DNA of 64,000 bases. Source: Petaurus breviceps papuanus. Its lineage: Eukaryota; Chordata; Mammalia; Diprotodontia; Petauridae. The position numbers and the translations under genes are program-made. Positions 43,921 through 55,379 of this stretch are shown piece by piece; positions within the stretch are counted from its first letter, which is position 1, and each line of letters begins with the position of its first letter. Under the pieces are notes generated by a model that saw only the letters and a program-made list of their open reading frames with translations, was not told where the DNA came from and made no database searches. The stretch is from contig JAMXIF010000042.1 in assembly GCA_028583685.1 (NCBI GenBank), positions 21,069,044-21,133,043 of the forward strand, in the 5' to 3' direction.

Positions 43921-44884
43921 AATAATAAAATTCAATGGAAATAGATTAATATCTGCCTCAAATTCCTTTTTGGTTTTTCAAAACTGAAAATTTCTTGAGT
44001 TTATTTAAAAGTCTAGTCTTCTTTCCCATCACTCCCTTCTTGCTTAAGTTTGAAACCAATCAAAATGCCAAAGTAGAAAAAATGATCATTTTCACATTCC
44101 AGGACCCCAGCAGCCACCGGCAGTGCCTTCATGGATGGTTTTAGGGATCCATATTTATGACTTCATTTTTCAGTAAAATGGTCAAGACATGGTAATTTTA
44201 CAAGTTTCAGACCATGACTAGTTCAGTGTTTGGAACTCTGTGTTCTTTGCCCATCAAGACTGAAATTTAAATCCTTTGAAGTATCCTCTGTCATATTCAG
44301 CTCTTCCCTTTATCAATTTAGTTACTTTAAAATCAAGTTTTTGAACAAATTGAAGATCTGGATTGTCCCAGTAGGAAAAAAAATTGCAACTATAACTGTA
44401 TATTCGTGGAGTACCAAATGTAGTTCAGCATGCATGGATCCCACACTAGACATCCATTTCTGAGTTTAAAATAGCACAGGTGAACCCAATAAATGTTTCC
44501 AAAATCTGTTTTCATTTTATCAACTCCATCACATCCAGTGTCAGTCATTTCAGATGGAGATTTCTACTCATCCCCTGGAAGGACTTCATGTTACAGTTAT
44601 TATGTCAGTCAGTCAGTATCTTCCCAGCACTGTGGAAGGTAGAGCTGTTTTTCTGAATACATTGATCAAATTTTTCATTAAATCTATCATTTAATCGCCT
44701 CTTTTCCTCACTTTTTATTTATTCCCTTTCTTCCCCTAGTCACTGTTTATTCTTTCACATTAATATGAGTTTTATAGATTGAGAGGTGAGGGGTTTTTTT
44801 TAAGTTACCTGCTTTTTATCCATCTCCAGCCAGCTCTATTTTATAGGTTCTCCTTTTTCTATCTAAAAGGTATTATTAGGTTCA
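43921..44884. other. No recognisable feature
   Basis: Nearly 1 kb, mostly unique-looking. A 77-codon frame at 44230-44463 has no recognisable domain. Confidence 0.4.
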
Positions 44885-45045
44885 AGTTGCCATCCTCATG
44901 GAATCTTGTGTGCAGTCCTGCACAATTAAGGCTGCTTTATATCTCCTCATACTGCTCCCTTTGGTGTACTCCATACTTGCTGTTTTCAAATCCCAGCTCC
45001 AATGCTACTTCTCCATGATGTTTTTCTTGATGTCCCAGATATCCC
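44885..45045 (+). mobile_element. L2 fragment, sense
   Basis: 'gttttcaaatcccagctcca', then 'atgatgtttttcttgatgtc'. Close to the antisense L2 at 42863. Confidence 0.65.
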
Positions 45046-45149
45046 AGACCAAGGCAGATGCAAAAAGTGACACTCAGAGAAATCTTTTGGTTACAAAACT
45101 ACTGAACATGGCTCCATAAAATTGTCTTGCTTCTATGATTTCATGTGAC

Positions 45150-45397
45150 TCCAGTCATTTCAGTCACTTCTGATTCTTCATTACCTCATTTTGGGTTTTT
45201 TTTGGCAAAGATGCTGGAGTAGTTCATCATTTCCTTCTCCAACTGATTTTATAGATGAGGAACTGAGGCAAACAGGGTTAAGTGATTTGCCCTGAGTCTC
45301 ACAGCTAGTAAGTGTCAGAGGATGGATTTGAACTCAGGAAGATGAGTCTTCCTGATTCCAAGCCCAGTACTCTATCCCCTGTGACATCTAGCTGCCC
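45150..45397 (-). mobile_element. MAR1-like CORE-SINE
   Basis: 'ccagtcatttcagtcacttc', 'ttggcaaagatgctggagta', 'aagtgatttgccctgagtct' through 'gtgacatctagctgcccc'. Confidence 0.88.
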
Positions 45398-45449
45398 CAG
45401 ATAATGGGCATAAATCATTCAGAAAGAGAAAGAATCATGTCAGTAACTT

Positions 45450-45600
45450 CTCATTGTCTAGTGCTTGACATTTTATAATGCATGTGTCTTACAATACATC
45501 TTCTTCACTCACAATAATCTGATGCAGCCAGCAGGGGGCCTATAATCTTTCCATTTTACAAATAATGAAAATAAGTCCAGAAGAAGTGGTCAAGTGTGAT
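45450..45600 (-). mobile_element. MIR-type SINE, left part, interrupted
   Basis: 'ttctcattgtctagtgcttg', then 'aatctttccattttacaaat'. Continues at 45986 ('aatgatttgtccaaggtaca'). Confidence 0.5.
45528..45541 (+). promoter_or_regulatory. Candidate CTCF-binding motif (plus)
   Basis: CCAGCAGGGGGCCT matches the first 12 positions of the CTCF core CCASYAGRKGGC. It lies in the MIR at 45450. Occupancy is not shown. Confidence 0.45.
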
Positions 45601-45985
45601 TCAACTTTTTTTGTTGTTGTTTTGAGATTTTTTACTTTTTTACATAGAACAGGTAGTCTGTGGTGGAGGGAAATAGCAATGGGAGAGAGGACAGTCTGAC
45701 TTAGGAGTGGGAGTGGTGATGCAATGAATTCTAGGTAAAACTATACCAGGGAAAGTGTTGGGAGAGGATACATATGCTGACATAAAGGAGACATCAATGT
45801 GACAATTTTGGGGGTGATACTTGAAGGAATTTCTATTATCTGCAGCCACAGACAGAGATATCCATCACAGAGGGGAGGAGGCACAGCATCTCAGGGAAGA
45901 AACAGAACAGCACGCCACTCCCTAGGCCAATGTTGATGACTTAGGACAAAATCCTGTTCCCTTGTGCTATTTACAGCTCTGAGTG
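45601..45985 (-). other. Possible antisense retrosequence inserted in a MIR
   Basis: Begins with a T-rich, TTG-containing stretch (an A-rich tail if read on the minus strand), then ~340 bp matching no repeat I know, and splits a MIR at 'agtg...tgatt'. Consistent with a retroposed transcript, but the source is unknown and the duplication is imperfect. The 69-codon minus frame at 45640-45849 has no recognisable domain. Confidence 0.35.
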
Positions 45986-46090
45986 AAATGATTTGTCCAA
46001 GGTACATAAGTAATAGATTTCAATACTAGAACTTGAATCCAGGTCTTTTAATTGGAAGTCTAGGTATGTTTCCATATATAATACTACTTT
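45986..46090 (-). mobile_element. MIR-type SINE, right part
   Basis: 'aatgatttgtccaaggtaca', then 'acttgaatccaggtctttta'. Confidence 0.55.
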
Positions 46091-46249
46091 ATTGTTGATA
46101 ACATAATAGAACAATTAATCATATTATTTAATGAAAATTCATTACTATAACTTGAAATAAAATTAATCTTTGGGGACAAAGTACTAGATGAAAATTCTGG
46201 ATTTAATAGAATGTCTTGTGTGAAGCAGGGGTAAAAGTATGAAATATTC

Positions 46250-46400
46250 CTTGGAAGACTAGCAGTATAAAGGGACCTTAGAGATTATCTATTCCATCCT
46301 TTGAGAATATTCACCATAATGTCCCTGACAAATAATCTACTCTGGGCAGTTGAATAGTGAGAACTGGTTGTAGAGATGGTGCCAGCAAAGAATCTAGAAA
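46250..46400 (-). mobile_element. Old amniote-wide repeat, unassigned
   Basis: 'aaagggaccttagagattat', then 'aatgtccctgacaaataatc'. Confidence 0.45.
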
Positions 46401-47075
46401 AGGGACACACATCTCTGTGCCTGTTAGGCTTGATAGTGGTCTAAACTCTTTTCAATATCCCAGATGCCTAATGAATTCCTTCTTTGTGTGCAGAATAGAT
46501 CTCATGGGTAATTTTTTAGCAGTTCATCTGTGTGATATAAAATAAGCAAAGAAACCAAATCCATAACTCCTTATATCAAAGGTGTGAGCCATTCAGAGCA
46601 TGTTACAGGAAGTTCAAATTAATTCTATAAGCATCTCTTGTATTCATTTTGCATGAAACCATGTGTCTCACATTCAACCCATGTACCTTTGGCAAAGCCT
46701 TATGTTCCCTCAACTGTGCTCCCTGATGTTACAGTAAGAAATGCATTTAGTAACTGATTTCCAAAGAGATCACCCAAATGTTACAGAGCAGGAAACTAAA
46801 TTGAATGTTCTCCCAGTAACCTAATCAGAATACAAGACTTTCAAACTGAATACAAAGGCAGATTGAATTATCTAACTACTGGGTTTTCCATTGGTATGAA
46901 AAATGGATGTAGTTTGGAATTCTGAAGAATTCCACTTTGCAAGTATATTCTCCTGGGAGGGAAAGAGAATTTAACCTTACAACTAGTAGAGCTACAATTT
47001 TAATTATTAAGTTATTTTTTTAATTGAAGAATCACATAACCTCATTTTATTAGCCCTTTGGAGTCACTGACTAAA
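46401..47075. other. Mostly unique-looking sequence
   Basis: A weak MIR-like stretch near 46780-46850. No gene. Confidence 0.4.
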
Positions 47076-47093
47076 TAAAGCTAGACTTTTTTT

Positions 47094-47240
47094 TTTGCTT
47101 TTTGGAGGGCTATTGGGGTTAAGTGACTTGCCCAAGGTAACATGGCTAGTTTTTGTGTTAAGTGTCTGAGGCCAGATTTGAACTAATGTCCTCCTGATTC
47201 CAGGGCTGGTGCTCTATTCACTATGCCACCTAGCCTCCCC
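47094..47240 (-). mobile_element. tRNA-derived poly(A) SINE
   Basis: 'ggctattggggttaagtgac' through 'atgccacctagcctcccc'. Duplication taaagctagacttttttt at 47076-47093 and 47241-47258 (18 bp). Confidence 0.93.
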
Positions 47241-47285
47241 TAAAGCTAGACTTTTTTTAAAGATCATCTAGTCCTGTTGCAAAAG

Positions 47286-47286
<1 letters not shown>

Positions 47287-47324
<38 letters not shown>
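47287..47324. repeat. (CA)19 microsatellite
   Basis: 38 bp of pure CA, 29 bp beyond the SINE duplication. Confidence 0.98.
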
Positions 47325-47325
<1 letters not shown>

Positions 47326-47329
47326 CACA

Positions 47330-47734
47330 CATACCTTAGTGATTCGATATGGGCCAGATCTAAGGTCATTTTCAAAGTGGAACTATCTCAGTTGTTCTGT
47401 TGCATGGACTTTATTTTTTCAAATCAACTAACCTCAACTATTATGGAAGGCATTGGCTGCCAAATCAACAATGTGTTTTAATAAGATAAATAATACTTGC
47501 CTCAGGAACATTTATAGCCTCCTGTCTTCTAATGCTGTCACAAATTCTCCAAGGCTATTTACTTGTTATTAGTCAGAAACCAAAAATGTATGCTTATAGT
47601 TGTTACAGAAAAGTTGTTTTGTTTTTTTCATGTGACTTGCAATTTCATTGACCTATCTGGTTCCTATCTGGTTACAATAAGGTTTTAATCAACAGCAACT
47701 ATATAGAGGCCATGAATGGAAAAGTTATGTCTCA
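47330..47734. other. No recognisable feature
   Basis: Unique-looking. Confidence 0.4.
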
Positions 47735-47900
47735 TATCTTCCAGCTTCAGAGCTGGAAGGGAACACAGGGGTCATGTAGTCCAATCCTCTCTTATGTAGA
47801 TGAAGAAACTGACACTCTATAAGGTTAAATGATTTGCCCAAGGACTCCCAATTACTAAACTTCAGAGGCAGAATTTGAACCCAGGCCATTGAATCACATA
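47735..47900 (-). mobile_element. MIR/L3-type repeat
   Basis: 'cagagctggaagggaacaca', 'atgtagtccaatcctctctt', then 'aaatgatttgcccaaggact'. Confidence 0.75.
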
Positions 47901-47904
47901 ATTT

Positions 47905-47990
47905 CTTTTAATGAGATAACATCTGGGAAAAACATTACAATCATTAAAGAACCATATAAATATATGGTATCGTTACTATTAATATTTTTG
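47905..47990 (+). mobile_element. MIR 3' tail
   Basis: 'atgagataacatctgggaaa', then 'agaaccatataaatatatgg'. Confidence 0.5.
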
Positions 47991-48094
47991 AACTGTGTAT
48001 GAGTCTTAGCTTCTTCTGACCAGCTTACAAGGTACTGAGGCCATGAGCTTATTTATTCCCGTATCTCTCCTAAGACTCTCTTTTTGGTTTTTAA

Positions 48095-48430
48095 GGATTT
48101 TTTTAAGTTGTATCTTTTGTTTTTGTGTCATCTTCATTTCCTAGTGTTCTCCTCTTCCCAGAGACATAGCCTTTATATCAAAGAATTTTTGAAAAGAAAA
48201 AGACAAAAAGGGAAAATGGGGGAAACAGTTAAGCAAAACTACCCAGTGCATTAATCAAGTTCATTAATAGGTGCTGTGTTCAATTTCCATGGCTTTTCAC
48301 CTCTACAAAGAGAGAATGGATTGCATTCTCATATTTTTATTTAGTGTCAAAATTTCATCTTTTATTTCTGAAATAGTATCAATTGTATGGAAGGTTGCCC
48401 AAAGAATAGATTTTGCTTTCTATTGGCAAA
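48095..48430. mobile_element. Possible LINE 3' UTR-like repeat
   Basis: 'ttttgtgtcatcttcatttc', 'ttcccagagacatagccttt', then 'tcaatttccatggcttttca' resembles a repeat I have seen in marsupial DNA but cannot name. Confidence 0.3.
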
Positions 48431-48473
48431 TAAGGAAGAATCTTATAATTGAGAGGTAGCATAATAACAGAAT

Positions 48474-48725
48474 AGGGCAGCTAGATGGTGCAGTGGCTTG
48501 AGTGCCAGGCCTAGAGTTAGAAGATTCATCTTCCTGAGTTTGAATCTGGCCTCATACTATCTGTGTGACCCTGGATAAGTCATTTAACCCTGTTTGCCTC
48601 GGTTTCTACATCTATAAAATGATTTGGAGAAGGGAATGGCAATCTACGCTTGTATCTCTGCCAAGAAGACTCCAAAATGAGGTCACAAAGAGTCAGAGGT
48701 GACTGAAAAATGACTGAACAACAAC
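48474..48725 (+). mobile_element. MAR1-like CORE-SINE
   Basis: 'gggcagctagatggtgcagt', 'ctatctgtgtgaccctggat', then 'aaatgaggtcacaaagagtc' and an ACAACAACAAC tail. Confidence 0.92.
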
Positions 48726-48749
48726 AACATAATGTAGTCTAGCCTATAA

Positions 48750-49055
48750 CTATAACTAGCCTCAGAATAAGGAAAATCTTGTTTCACATCCTGTCTCTGA
48801 CAACTGCTGCCCATGTGATCATGGGCAAGTCATTGAACCTCACAGTGCATAAGGCTAGAAATGAGCCCAGAGTCCCACCTAAAATGAAGATTGGTAAATG
48901 ACAGGCATTTTACACATGCCGATTGGTCCTAATAACTATCAATTTCACCTTAGTGACACAGGCAGCTCTCTAGGATTATAAATTGTAAATTAAGCTTCTC
49001 CCTGCATTGGTAGAGAGGGTTCTCTTGCCAAGAGTTACCTAAACCAATGAAATCA
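48750..49055 (+). mobile_element. Ther-type CORE-SINE
   Basis: 'catgtgatcatgggcaagtc', then 'ctctctaggattataaattg' and 'cattggtagagagggttctc'. Same 3' body as 56389 and 61935. Confidence 0.7.
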
Positions 49056-49404
49056 TATTTAGGAGAAAAAAAAAAAACAAGCAAAAAACCTTCTCCCTTG
49101 TGATGATTATCTTCTGTGAAAACAGAAGCAAGATTTGTTGACAGAAAAAGTGTTTCTGCAGCATACACGAAAGCCACTTTGTTCACCATGAGACAGAAAC
49201 ATGAGGAAGGACTCTTAGTAAACAAAAGTTATCAAAGAGGCAAAATTCTTTTAAGTCATGTTCTATGAAGAACTCTACAACTCTTTGGACAATGCAACTC
49301 AATTCCATTTAAGAAGTATTTGTGAAAATTCTTGGTTTTTTTAAGGTATTTTGTTCTACACTGTTCTGAAATATATCTCAAGGATATGAAATTTGTGGCA
49401 ATTT
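49056..49404. other. No recognisable feature
   Basis: Unique-looking, A-run at 49067-49077. Confidence 0.4.
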
Positions 49405-49505
49405 CCTCCCTATAACCTGAGACTTAGAGGTGTTAAGTGACTTGCATGGTTGCACAGATAGTAAATCTCAGACGGCAGAGGATTGAGGCCATGTTCTTGA
49501 TGAGT
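49405..49505 (-). mobile_element. MIR fragment
   Basis: 'gaggtgttaagtgacttgca', then 'tgcacagatagtaaatctca'. Confidence 0.6.
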
Positions 49506-49585
49506 GCAGGACTCTTATCTGCTCCTCGTGATAAAACAAAAGCAAAACAAACAAAAAAACCATCACAAAACTACCAATTTTCATC

Positions 49586-49690
49586 TTCAATCAATAAATA
49601 GATCAATAATTATGCTAGGCATGGGATACAATGACCAAAGAGAGGAAAAAAAAAAGATTTCCTACTTTCAAGGAACTTATGTCTTTACAT
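49586..49690 (-). mobile_element. L2 3' end, antisense
   Basis: 'atcaataattatgctaggca', then 'ctactttcaaggaacttatg'. Confidence 0.65.
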
Positions 49691-49847
49691 TTGTGGAGGC
49701 AAATTGATGTTTGCATATTTTCATCACTCTGTTTCCATTAATTGAGGCTCTACTAAATGGAAATTTGAGCTTATTCAGATGGAAAGAAAGAAAGCTGAAG
49801 GGATTGTAATAACCTTAAATTCTTGAATGCTGTGCCAGTAGCAAAGG

Positions 49848-50085
49848 GGTAGCTATATACAGTGGATAGTGTACCTGGTCTAGAGTCAGGAAGACTCATC
49901 TTCCTGATTTCAGATCCAGTCTCAGAGGCTTACTAGCTGTGTGACCCCAGGCAAGTCACTTAACGCTGTTTGCTTCTGTTTTCCTCATCTGTAAACTGAT
50001 CTGGAGGAGGAAATGGTATCTTTGCTAAGAAACACCAAATGGGGTGATAAAGAGTAAGAAAATGATTGAACAACAACAACATCAG
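49848..50085 (+). mobile_element. MAR1-like CORE-SINE
   Basis: 'tctagagtcaggaagactca', 'cttactagctgtgtgacccc', then 'aaatggggtgataaagagta' and an ACAACAACAAC tail. Confidence 0.9.
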
Positions 50086-51114
50086 TAAAACACAAACTCT
50101 GACAGATCCTAATAATGTGAAGGGACATTTAGGAAAAGATATCCCTAGGTGACTGTAAGTACATCACCTGGCCCTAGCCTTGCTAATATCAGAGGGGACA
50201 ATCAGCTGAAAGTAGGCTACCAAATGAAGATTTCCTCCTAAGACATAGAAAGGTTGTGATCTGGGTTGATGGAGGAAATACATTGCTGAAGTTGATCTTT
50301 AAAGTATAATATTAATAGCATAAACAAAATTGGAAGACAGTGGTCATGTTTTTAAAGCACAACTTCTATTTCAGGGCTTAGGTAATTTACTAAACTTGGC
50401 CTTGGAAAAGACAATAGCTTTCACAATGTGGTCATTCTCTATACTAAATAGTAAGATCAGGCCCAGTATTTTGACAATAAAGTTGCCTGTTGGTAGAAAC
50501 TACTAAAATAAACAAAGAAATTCAAAACTATCAAATCCATACATCAATATCCTTTTTAATTACCTTTCAGCCTTTTTGAAAAACAGCCAATCATGACCTT
50601 GTTCCCCATAAGATATTCAGTGAAATATTTGTCAGATTAACCAGGAGATAACAAATGCCTGAAAATTTTTAATCATTTTGTTCTTAGACTCAACAAATCA
50701 ATCCTTTTATAAGTTACCTAATTTCTCTTCTTTATTTCTAGTAATGCATCATTCTGAATGCAAAAGCATACAGTCTCCCTCTTTCTGTCTTCTTTTAGGA
50801 AGAAACCCTATAACTCTTACCCAAAGCCTCCTTCTCTTGCTCAGAGAAGTTGGTTCAATGTAATTTCATTCATAAGAAAATCTCTATGCAAGAGTACTCT
50901 CATATAAAACTGTGACTCATGGAATATTTGAATCTGTTGTGTTCTGTGCTCCTATTCAAAATCATATACCCAAAGATAAATTCAGTGTTAACTAATAGCA
51001 ACAAAGAACACCAACATGATGACTAGAGTCACTAAATTTTCCATTTAATCTCTTTACAGATAATTGGCCTTTAAAATCCTTAGTTTCCATAGGCATATGG
51101 ACCTGGGATTTCAT
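50086..51114. other. Mostly unique-looking sequence
   Basis: A weak Ther-like stretch near 50210-50310. No gene. Confidence 0.4.
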
Positions 51115-51312
51115 CTAAAATAGAACTCCCAGTGTAGAAAATCCTACCACCAATGCAGCACTATAATTTACAATCTAAGAGAGTTGCTTAGAGTATTGAG
51201 ACTGACTGATTTATTTACAGTCATATATCTAGTGTGTGTCAGTCAAGAATTTAATCCTTGTCTTTGTCTCTCCAAAGCCAACCTTTACTCATAACACCAT
51301 GTTGCCTCTCCA
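51115..51312 (-). mobile_element. Ther-type CORE-SINE
   Basis: 'gaactcccagtgtagaaaat', 'taagagagttgcttagagta', then 'tagtgtgtgtcagtcaagaa'. Confidence 0.7.
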
Positions 51313-52057
51313 TTCCAATATTATATTTTATGCAAATTTATGATAAGGTACCATCTTAAAATGAGGCACATAAAACTACCACTAGCCATATCTGATTTTT
51401 CATCTGTGTATGTTCTGAAGAAATGGAGAAGTATACATTGGCTATGCTTATTTTGTGCTGGGCTCTGTGACCAGGAAGGGGCAGCTATATTCGTATTCTT
51501 GTGCACAGTTCAGTACTTTGCCACAATGTCAGTAGCCAGAATCAAGGATGCTTCTTACTTTCTCTATCACCTTCACTGCTTAACTTCCCTTGCCTCCTTT
51601 TCTTTGGAAGCCCTGGCTAGTGCTTCCCTAGTTGTTGGACTAGCCCTTTAAGGAAGGGAAGGTTGTTTGTATTTTGATCAAGTATGAAGTCCCCAACCAA
51701 AGGTAATGTAATCAGTTTTATTAGAGCTTCAGTTACTTGTTGGGGTGTCTTTCTAGTTGTTCCCTGTCTTTTGCAATAATGACTACAAGTAGAAGGAATC
51801 ATTATTTTAATATCCTTATTTTGAAAGTTATTCTTTTAATTTCCTTTTAGTAAAGCTGGTTTTAATTAGATTTGCTGATCCAGAGTGCCTTTTTTGCATT
51901 TTAAATCTTGAACCTGCATTGCTGGACTCTCTTAACTTAGGCCTGGTGCAGAATAGGAAGGAAGGAACGAAGAGAAGGCACAGAATAACTGTTTCATGAA
52001 CTGGTTATTCCATCAGGTTTTTTTTCATAAGTATTGACAGTGCTGATAGCAATGAAT
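51313..52057. other. Unique-looking sequence with a 103-codon frame
   Basis: The frame at 51340-51651 is hydrophobic and Ser/Leu-rich but shows no signal peptide, domain or splice context. Probably chance. Confidence 0.4.
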
Positions 52058-52145
52058 CCACTAATCAGCAAATATTCCTTAAGCTCCTATTATGTGATAA
52101 GATTACAAAAACTTGGATTGTGAAAGATAAGAGAAAACAAGGGTA
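52058..52145 (-). mobile_element. L2 3' end, antisense
   Basis: 'aatcagcaaatattccttaa', then 'gctcctattatgtgataaga'. Confidence 0.6.
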
Positions 52146-53269
52146 AGATTTGCTCCTTTTTTGGTGATTTTAATGTGTTTCCAAGAGATATGTCATTTCT
52201 GCAGTTGTAGAAAGTGTTCCTTCCATTTGCTTCCAAAGCTACTTTGAAAATCAATTGTAGCAGAAACACCTTCAGAGATATTAATGGTAAAGATCATGAT
52301 AAATGCTAACTCTAATGCTATCCATTTGTAGACCATTGAGTTAATTTGTCATAACTATCTGAGTAGAGCAGATTCTACACCTTTATCACTTTCAGCTTAG
52401 CTGCTTAAACAACCATAGCAGCTAGTGTAGAGAAATTCTATTGATCTACTGTTTATAAAGATTTGTATCTTCTGAGTACTGTATCACAATGAATGCCCCA
52501 TAGGCGTGCTCTCAAAAATCTAGCAAAAAGCCATTGATGCAGCAGTTTCCAAGATTTGTTTTATTTCCATTTCTGATGGATACACTTATGAAGTTATTTA
52601 GTAAACATGGAATACAAACCTTTGGTTGTTTGTCTTCTGCTTTGCAAATGATGAATTTGTGGTAAGGCTGCTCTTTCCTAAACCAGCCTTAGGGATCAGA
52701 ACATAAATAAAAACATAACACATGCATGGAATTCTAGAGCTGAAAGTAATATTTAGTCCCAATTCCACAAAGGGACAGGTGTACACAAGCCAACTACATC
52801 CAAGAATACTTCTTCAGTCTTTGGAATCGTACATTATTTCCTTAGTGTGAGTATTTACTCTGCTGGGACAATGATGATCTCCCCTTGCCTTTGTAGAACT
52901 TCTTCCCAAGTGATGTAGTGGGAAAAATTCATTACCTAGTGACTAACCTGATGATGAACCTATCAAGCCCTAGCTAGGCTTCTCTGAGGAGAACATCCCC
53001 ATTCAGTCCCCACTTCTCTTTTATTCAAAGCTTTTCTAGTTTGTTAGATCCTGCTAGAGCTTATGTCCCTATGGATAGGAATGAAAGCTGGATTTTAGTG
53101 GAGAATATCTACATGTATTTGACTGTTCAAATGTTTTGTACTTTATTACTTCTTTATATAATTCCATCTTGACAGAATGACATTATCTATTTGGGGGAAG
53201 TTGTAAGTACTCCAACAGAGTTCATAATGTCAACTTGTCTACCTGGGTAACTGTGTTTGGAAATCCAAA
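52146..53269. other. Mostly unique-looking sequence
   Basis: A weak L3/Ther-like stretch near 52730-52880. Otherwise repeat-poor. Confidence 0.4.
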
Positions 53270-53510
53270 TTTGGGGCAGTACTATGGATGCTGAGTCAAA
53301 GAATCAGAGTTCTCATCTTTGCTCTGCTATCTACTCTGTAACCTTAGGTAACTCATACCCCATCTCTGTCTCAGTTTTTCTTGTTATTGTTATTTGTCCT
53401 TAGTTCACGAAGAGGACATCAGGGAGGTGATTCTGTGACACACAAGTGAATTGGATTTAAGTGAGGGAGGGCTACCTGTAAAAGGAGGGGGTTTTACTAG
53501 ATCATGGGCA
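53270..53510 (+). mobile_element. MIR-type SINE split by a (CAA)n-tail element
   Basis: Left part to 53379 ends 'ctctgtctcagtttttc'. Right part from 53478 reads 'aaaaggagggggttttacta'. Confidence 0.65.
53380..53477 (-). mobile_element. Marsupial short repeat, (CAA)n-tail type
   Basis: 'ttgttattgttatttgtcct', 'tcacgaagaggacatcaggg', then 'gaattggatttaagtgaggg'. Its position inside a MIR gives one insertion boundary of this element. Confidence 0.65.
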
Positions 53511-53760
53511 TACAATATCCCAGATATAGAATTCATCTAGCCCCACTCCCCATCTTCCAGAAGAAGAAATCCTTAAATCCCCAGGTTTAATCCTATGGTT
53601 CTATAAGACATGAGATCAGATAATATACCTCGTAGTTTGTCTTATCCTTACTCTTAATGAAATGAGTGCACGTGTGACTGAAAATGTCTTTATTTGATCA
53701 CATCAAACCTGGATAAAGCCAGCTCCAAATTGTGAGGCAACACTAACTAAATAGCTACTT
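53511..53760. other. No recognisable feature
   Basis: Unique-looking. Confidence 0.35.
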
Positions 53761-53832
53761 ATCTGTCTGTCTATCTATCTATATACACATACATACTTTA
53801 TTATAACACATACATATATGTATGTATATATG
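53761..53832. repeat. (TCTG/TCTA)n and (CATA)n microsatellite
   Basis: 'ctgtctgtctatctatctat' followed by CATA/TATG units. Confidence 0.9.
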
Positions 53833-54021
53833 GATAAAAGTGGGTTGCCTCACTGTCTGGTATCAAATAAAAAAATCATGGGTTATAAACCTTTCACCCT
53901 CACAATCAGAAGTTGGCTTTATCAAACTCTTAGGCTTTGCACCTGAATTATTGGACTAGATTAATTTAGATCAAGCATACAATAGAAAGGGAGGGAGAGG
54001 AAAGCACAGAGTATCTGAAAA

Positions 54022-54135
54022 CATACACGCATTTATCTATATCTGTATCTACACACAGATATGTATGTTGTAGATATGTTTGTATATGATGTGTGTACAT
54101 ATGTGTGCACACATACAGGTACATACATATACTAC
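54022..54135. repeat. Degenerate (AC)/(TATG) microsatellite
   Basis: Mixed TATA, TGTG and CACA runs. Confidence 0.8.
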
Positions 54136-54297
54136 CTCAACAATACTGTAAAGAATTAAGGCAATTGTGCTTGTATTTTTTTTTACCAGTGGCATATGAC
54201 ATTCCCACCCTAGAAATTGCTTCTATAACAAGATTCTACCAGCAAAAAGTTGGATTTTTTTTAAGTTAATGAGAAATGTGGCTGAAATGAAATGCTC

Positions 54298-54590
54298 TTC
54301 CTTATTGGAACCCCTCCTTTCCTTCAAAACTGAGCTCTAACACTACCTCCAACATGAAGTCTTTGTGATCCTTACAGATGTTAGGAGATTTCCCCATTTC
54401 AAAATTACTTAGTATGCCTTGTATAGTTATTTCTATATGTACATGTTGTAAATTCCCCACCTCACGCCCTCTGGAAAATAAGTTGTTTGAAAGCAAGAGC
54501 AGTTTCACTTTTGTCAACATGTTTGGCACAGTGTCTTACACATAGTGGGTGCTTAATAATGCTTGCTGAATTCAATCGAATCAAACTAAA
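54298..54590 (+). mobile_element. L2 3' end, sense
   Basis: 'cctttccttcaaaactgagc', 'ccaacatgaagtctttgtga', then 'tagtgggtgcttaataatgc'. Confidence 0.85.
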
Positions 54591-55379
54591 TGAGCAGCTC
54601 TGCTACAGTTCAGTTCAGCACAGTATAGGTCAGATACACAAACACAATTGAATGTGGCATTTGGGAAAGTTAAATCAAAACGCTCTTCATGTTTCAAGCT
54701 AATGAAATGAATAGCATTTTGAACAAGAAAAAGTTGTTTCTTCTTTGCCCTTCGTGCTACCCCTAACCCCGATCCAGAAATGTGCTTCTCAGAAAGCTGT
54801 CAACAACTAATAGCCCAGGCTACTGTCAGTTAAAAGCAAATGCAATTCAGTGGCAAGGAGAGGAAGGGGAAATTGCTTCTTTTTGAGTACTATCCAGCTG
54901 TTTTATTGATCCTCGTGGACCATATGGCACTGTTCATAGATCTCATTTATATATCAACCTTTGAGGTCTGCAAATTGCCTTATAGGAATCCATCCAGTTA
55001 TCCGGTCTCTAGAGGGCAGTACAATACCCTAGCAATCGACCAGTATGTCCATTCTGCCACCTTGGGACTCTTCTCTTTAGCTGTCTTAACTCCATCAGCC
55101 AGAAGAGTGAACTTGCCCAAACTGTGGATAATAAGCTGAATTTCAGGATGTAACAACATTTACTTTGAATATATTCCGTAACATTTCTGCCATGCGTGTA
55201 ATCTCTAACAAAGCTTCAGCTAACAAATAGGCCTTACTCTATGTCTTGAAAATTAATGAGCCAATATGTTGGTGATCGACAGAAAGAAACAGTTCTCCCG
55301 ACTGGAAACTTCTACTAAGAATACCCCCTGAACTATCAGAACTTGATTCTTGGAAGTGCATGAGTTATGCTACTGAATA
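54591..55379. other. Unique-looking sequence
   Basis: A 99-codon frame at 54840-55139 has no recognisable domain. Composition is more balanced than most of the window. Confidence 0.4.
55005..55020 (+). promoter_or_regulatory. Weak candidate CTCF-binding motif (plus)
   Basis: GTCTCTAGAGGGCAGT matches the 3' part TAGAGGGCAGT of the CTCF core well, with mismatches in the first positions. Confidence 0.3.

Noticed and set aside
51340-51651. 103-codon hydrophobic frame
   Set aside because: Looked briefly like a small membrane protein, but composition follows the T-rich DNA and there is no start context or domain.
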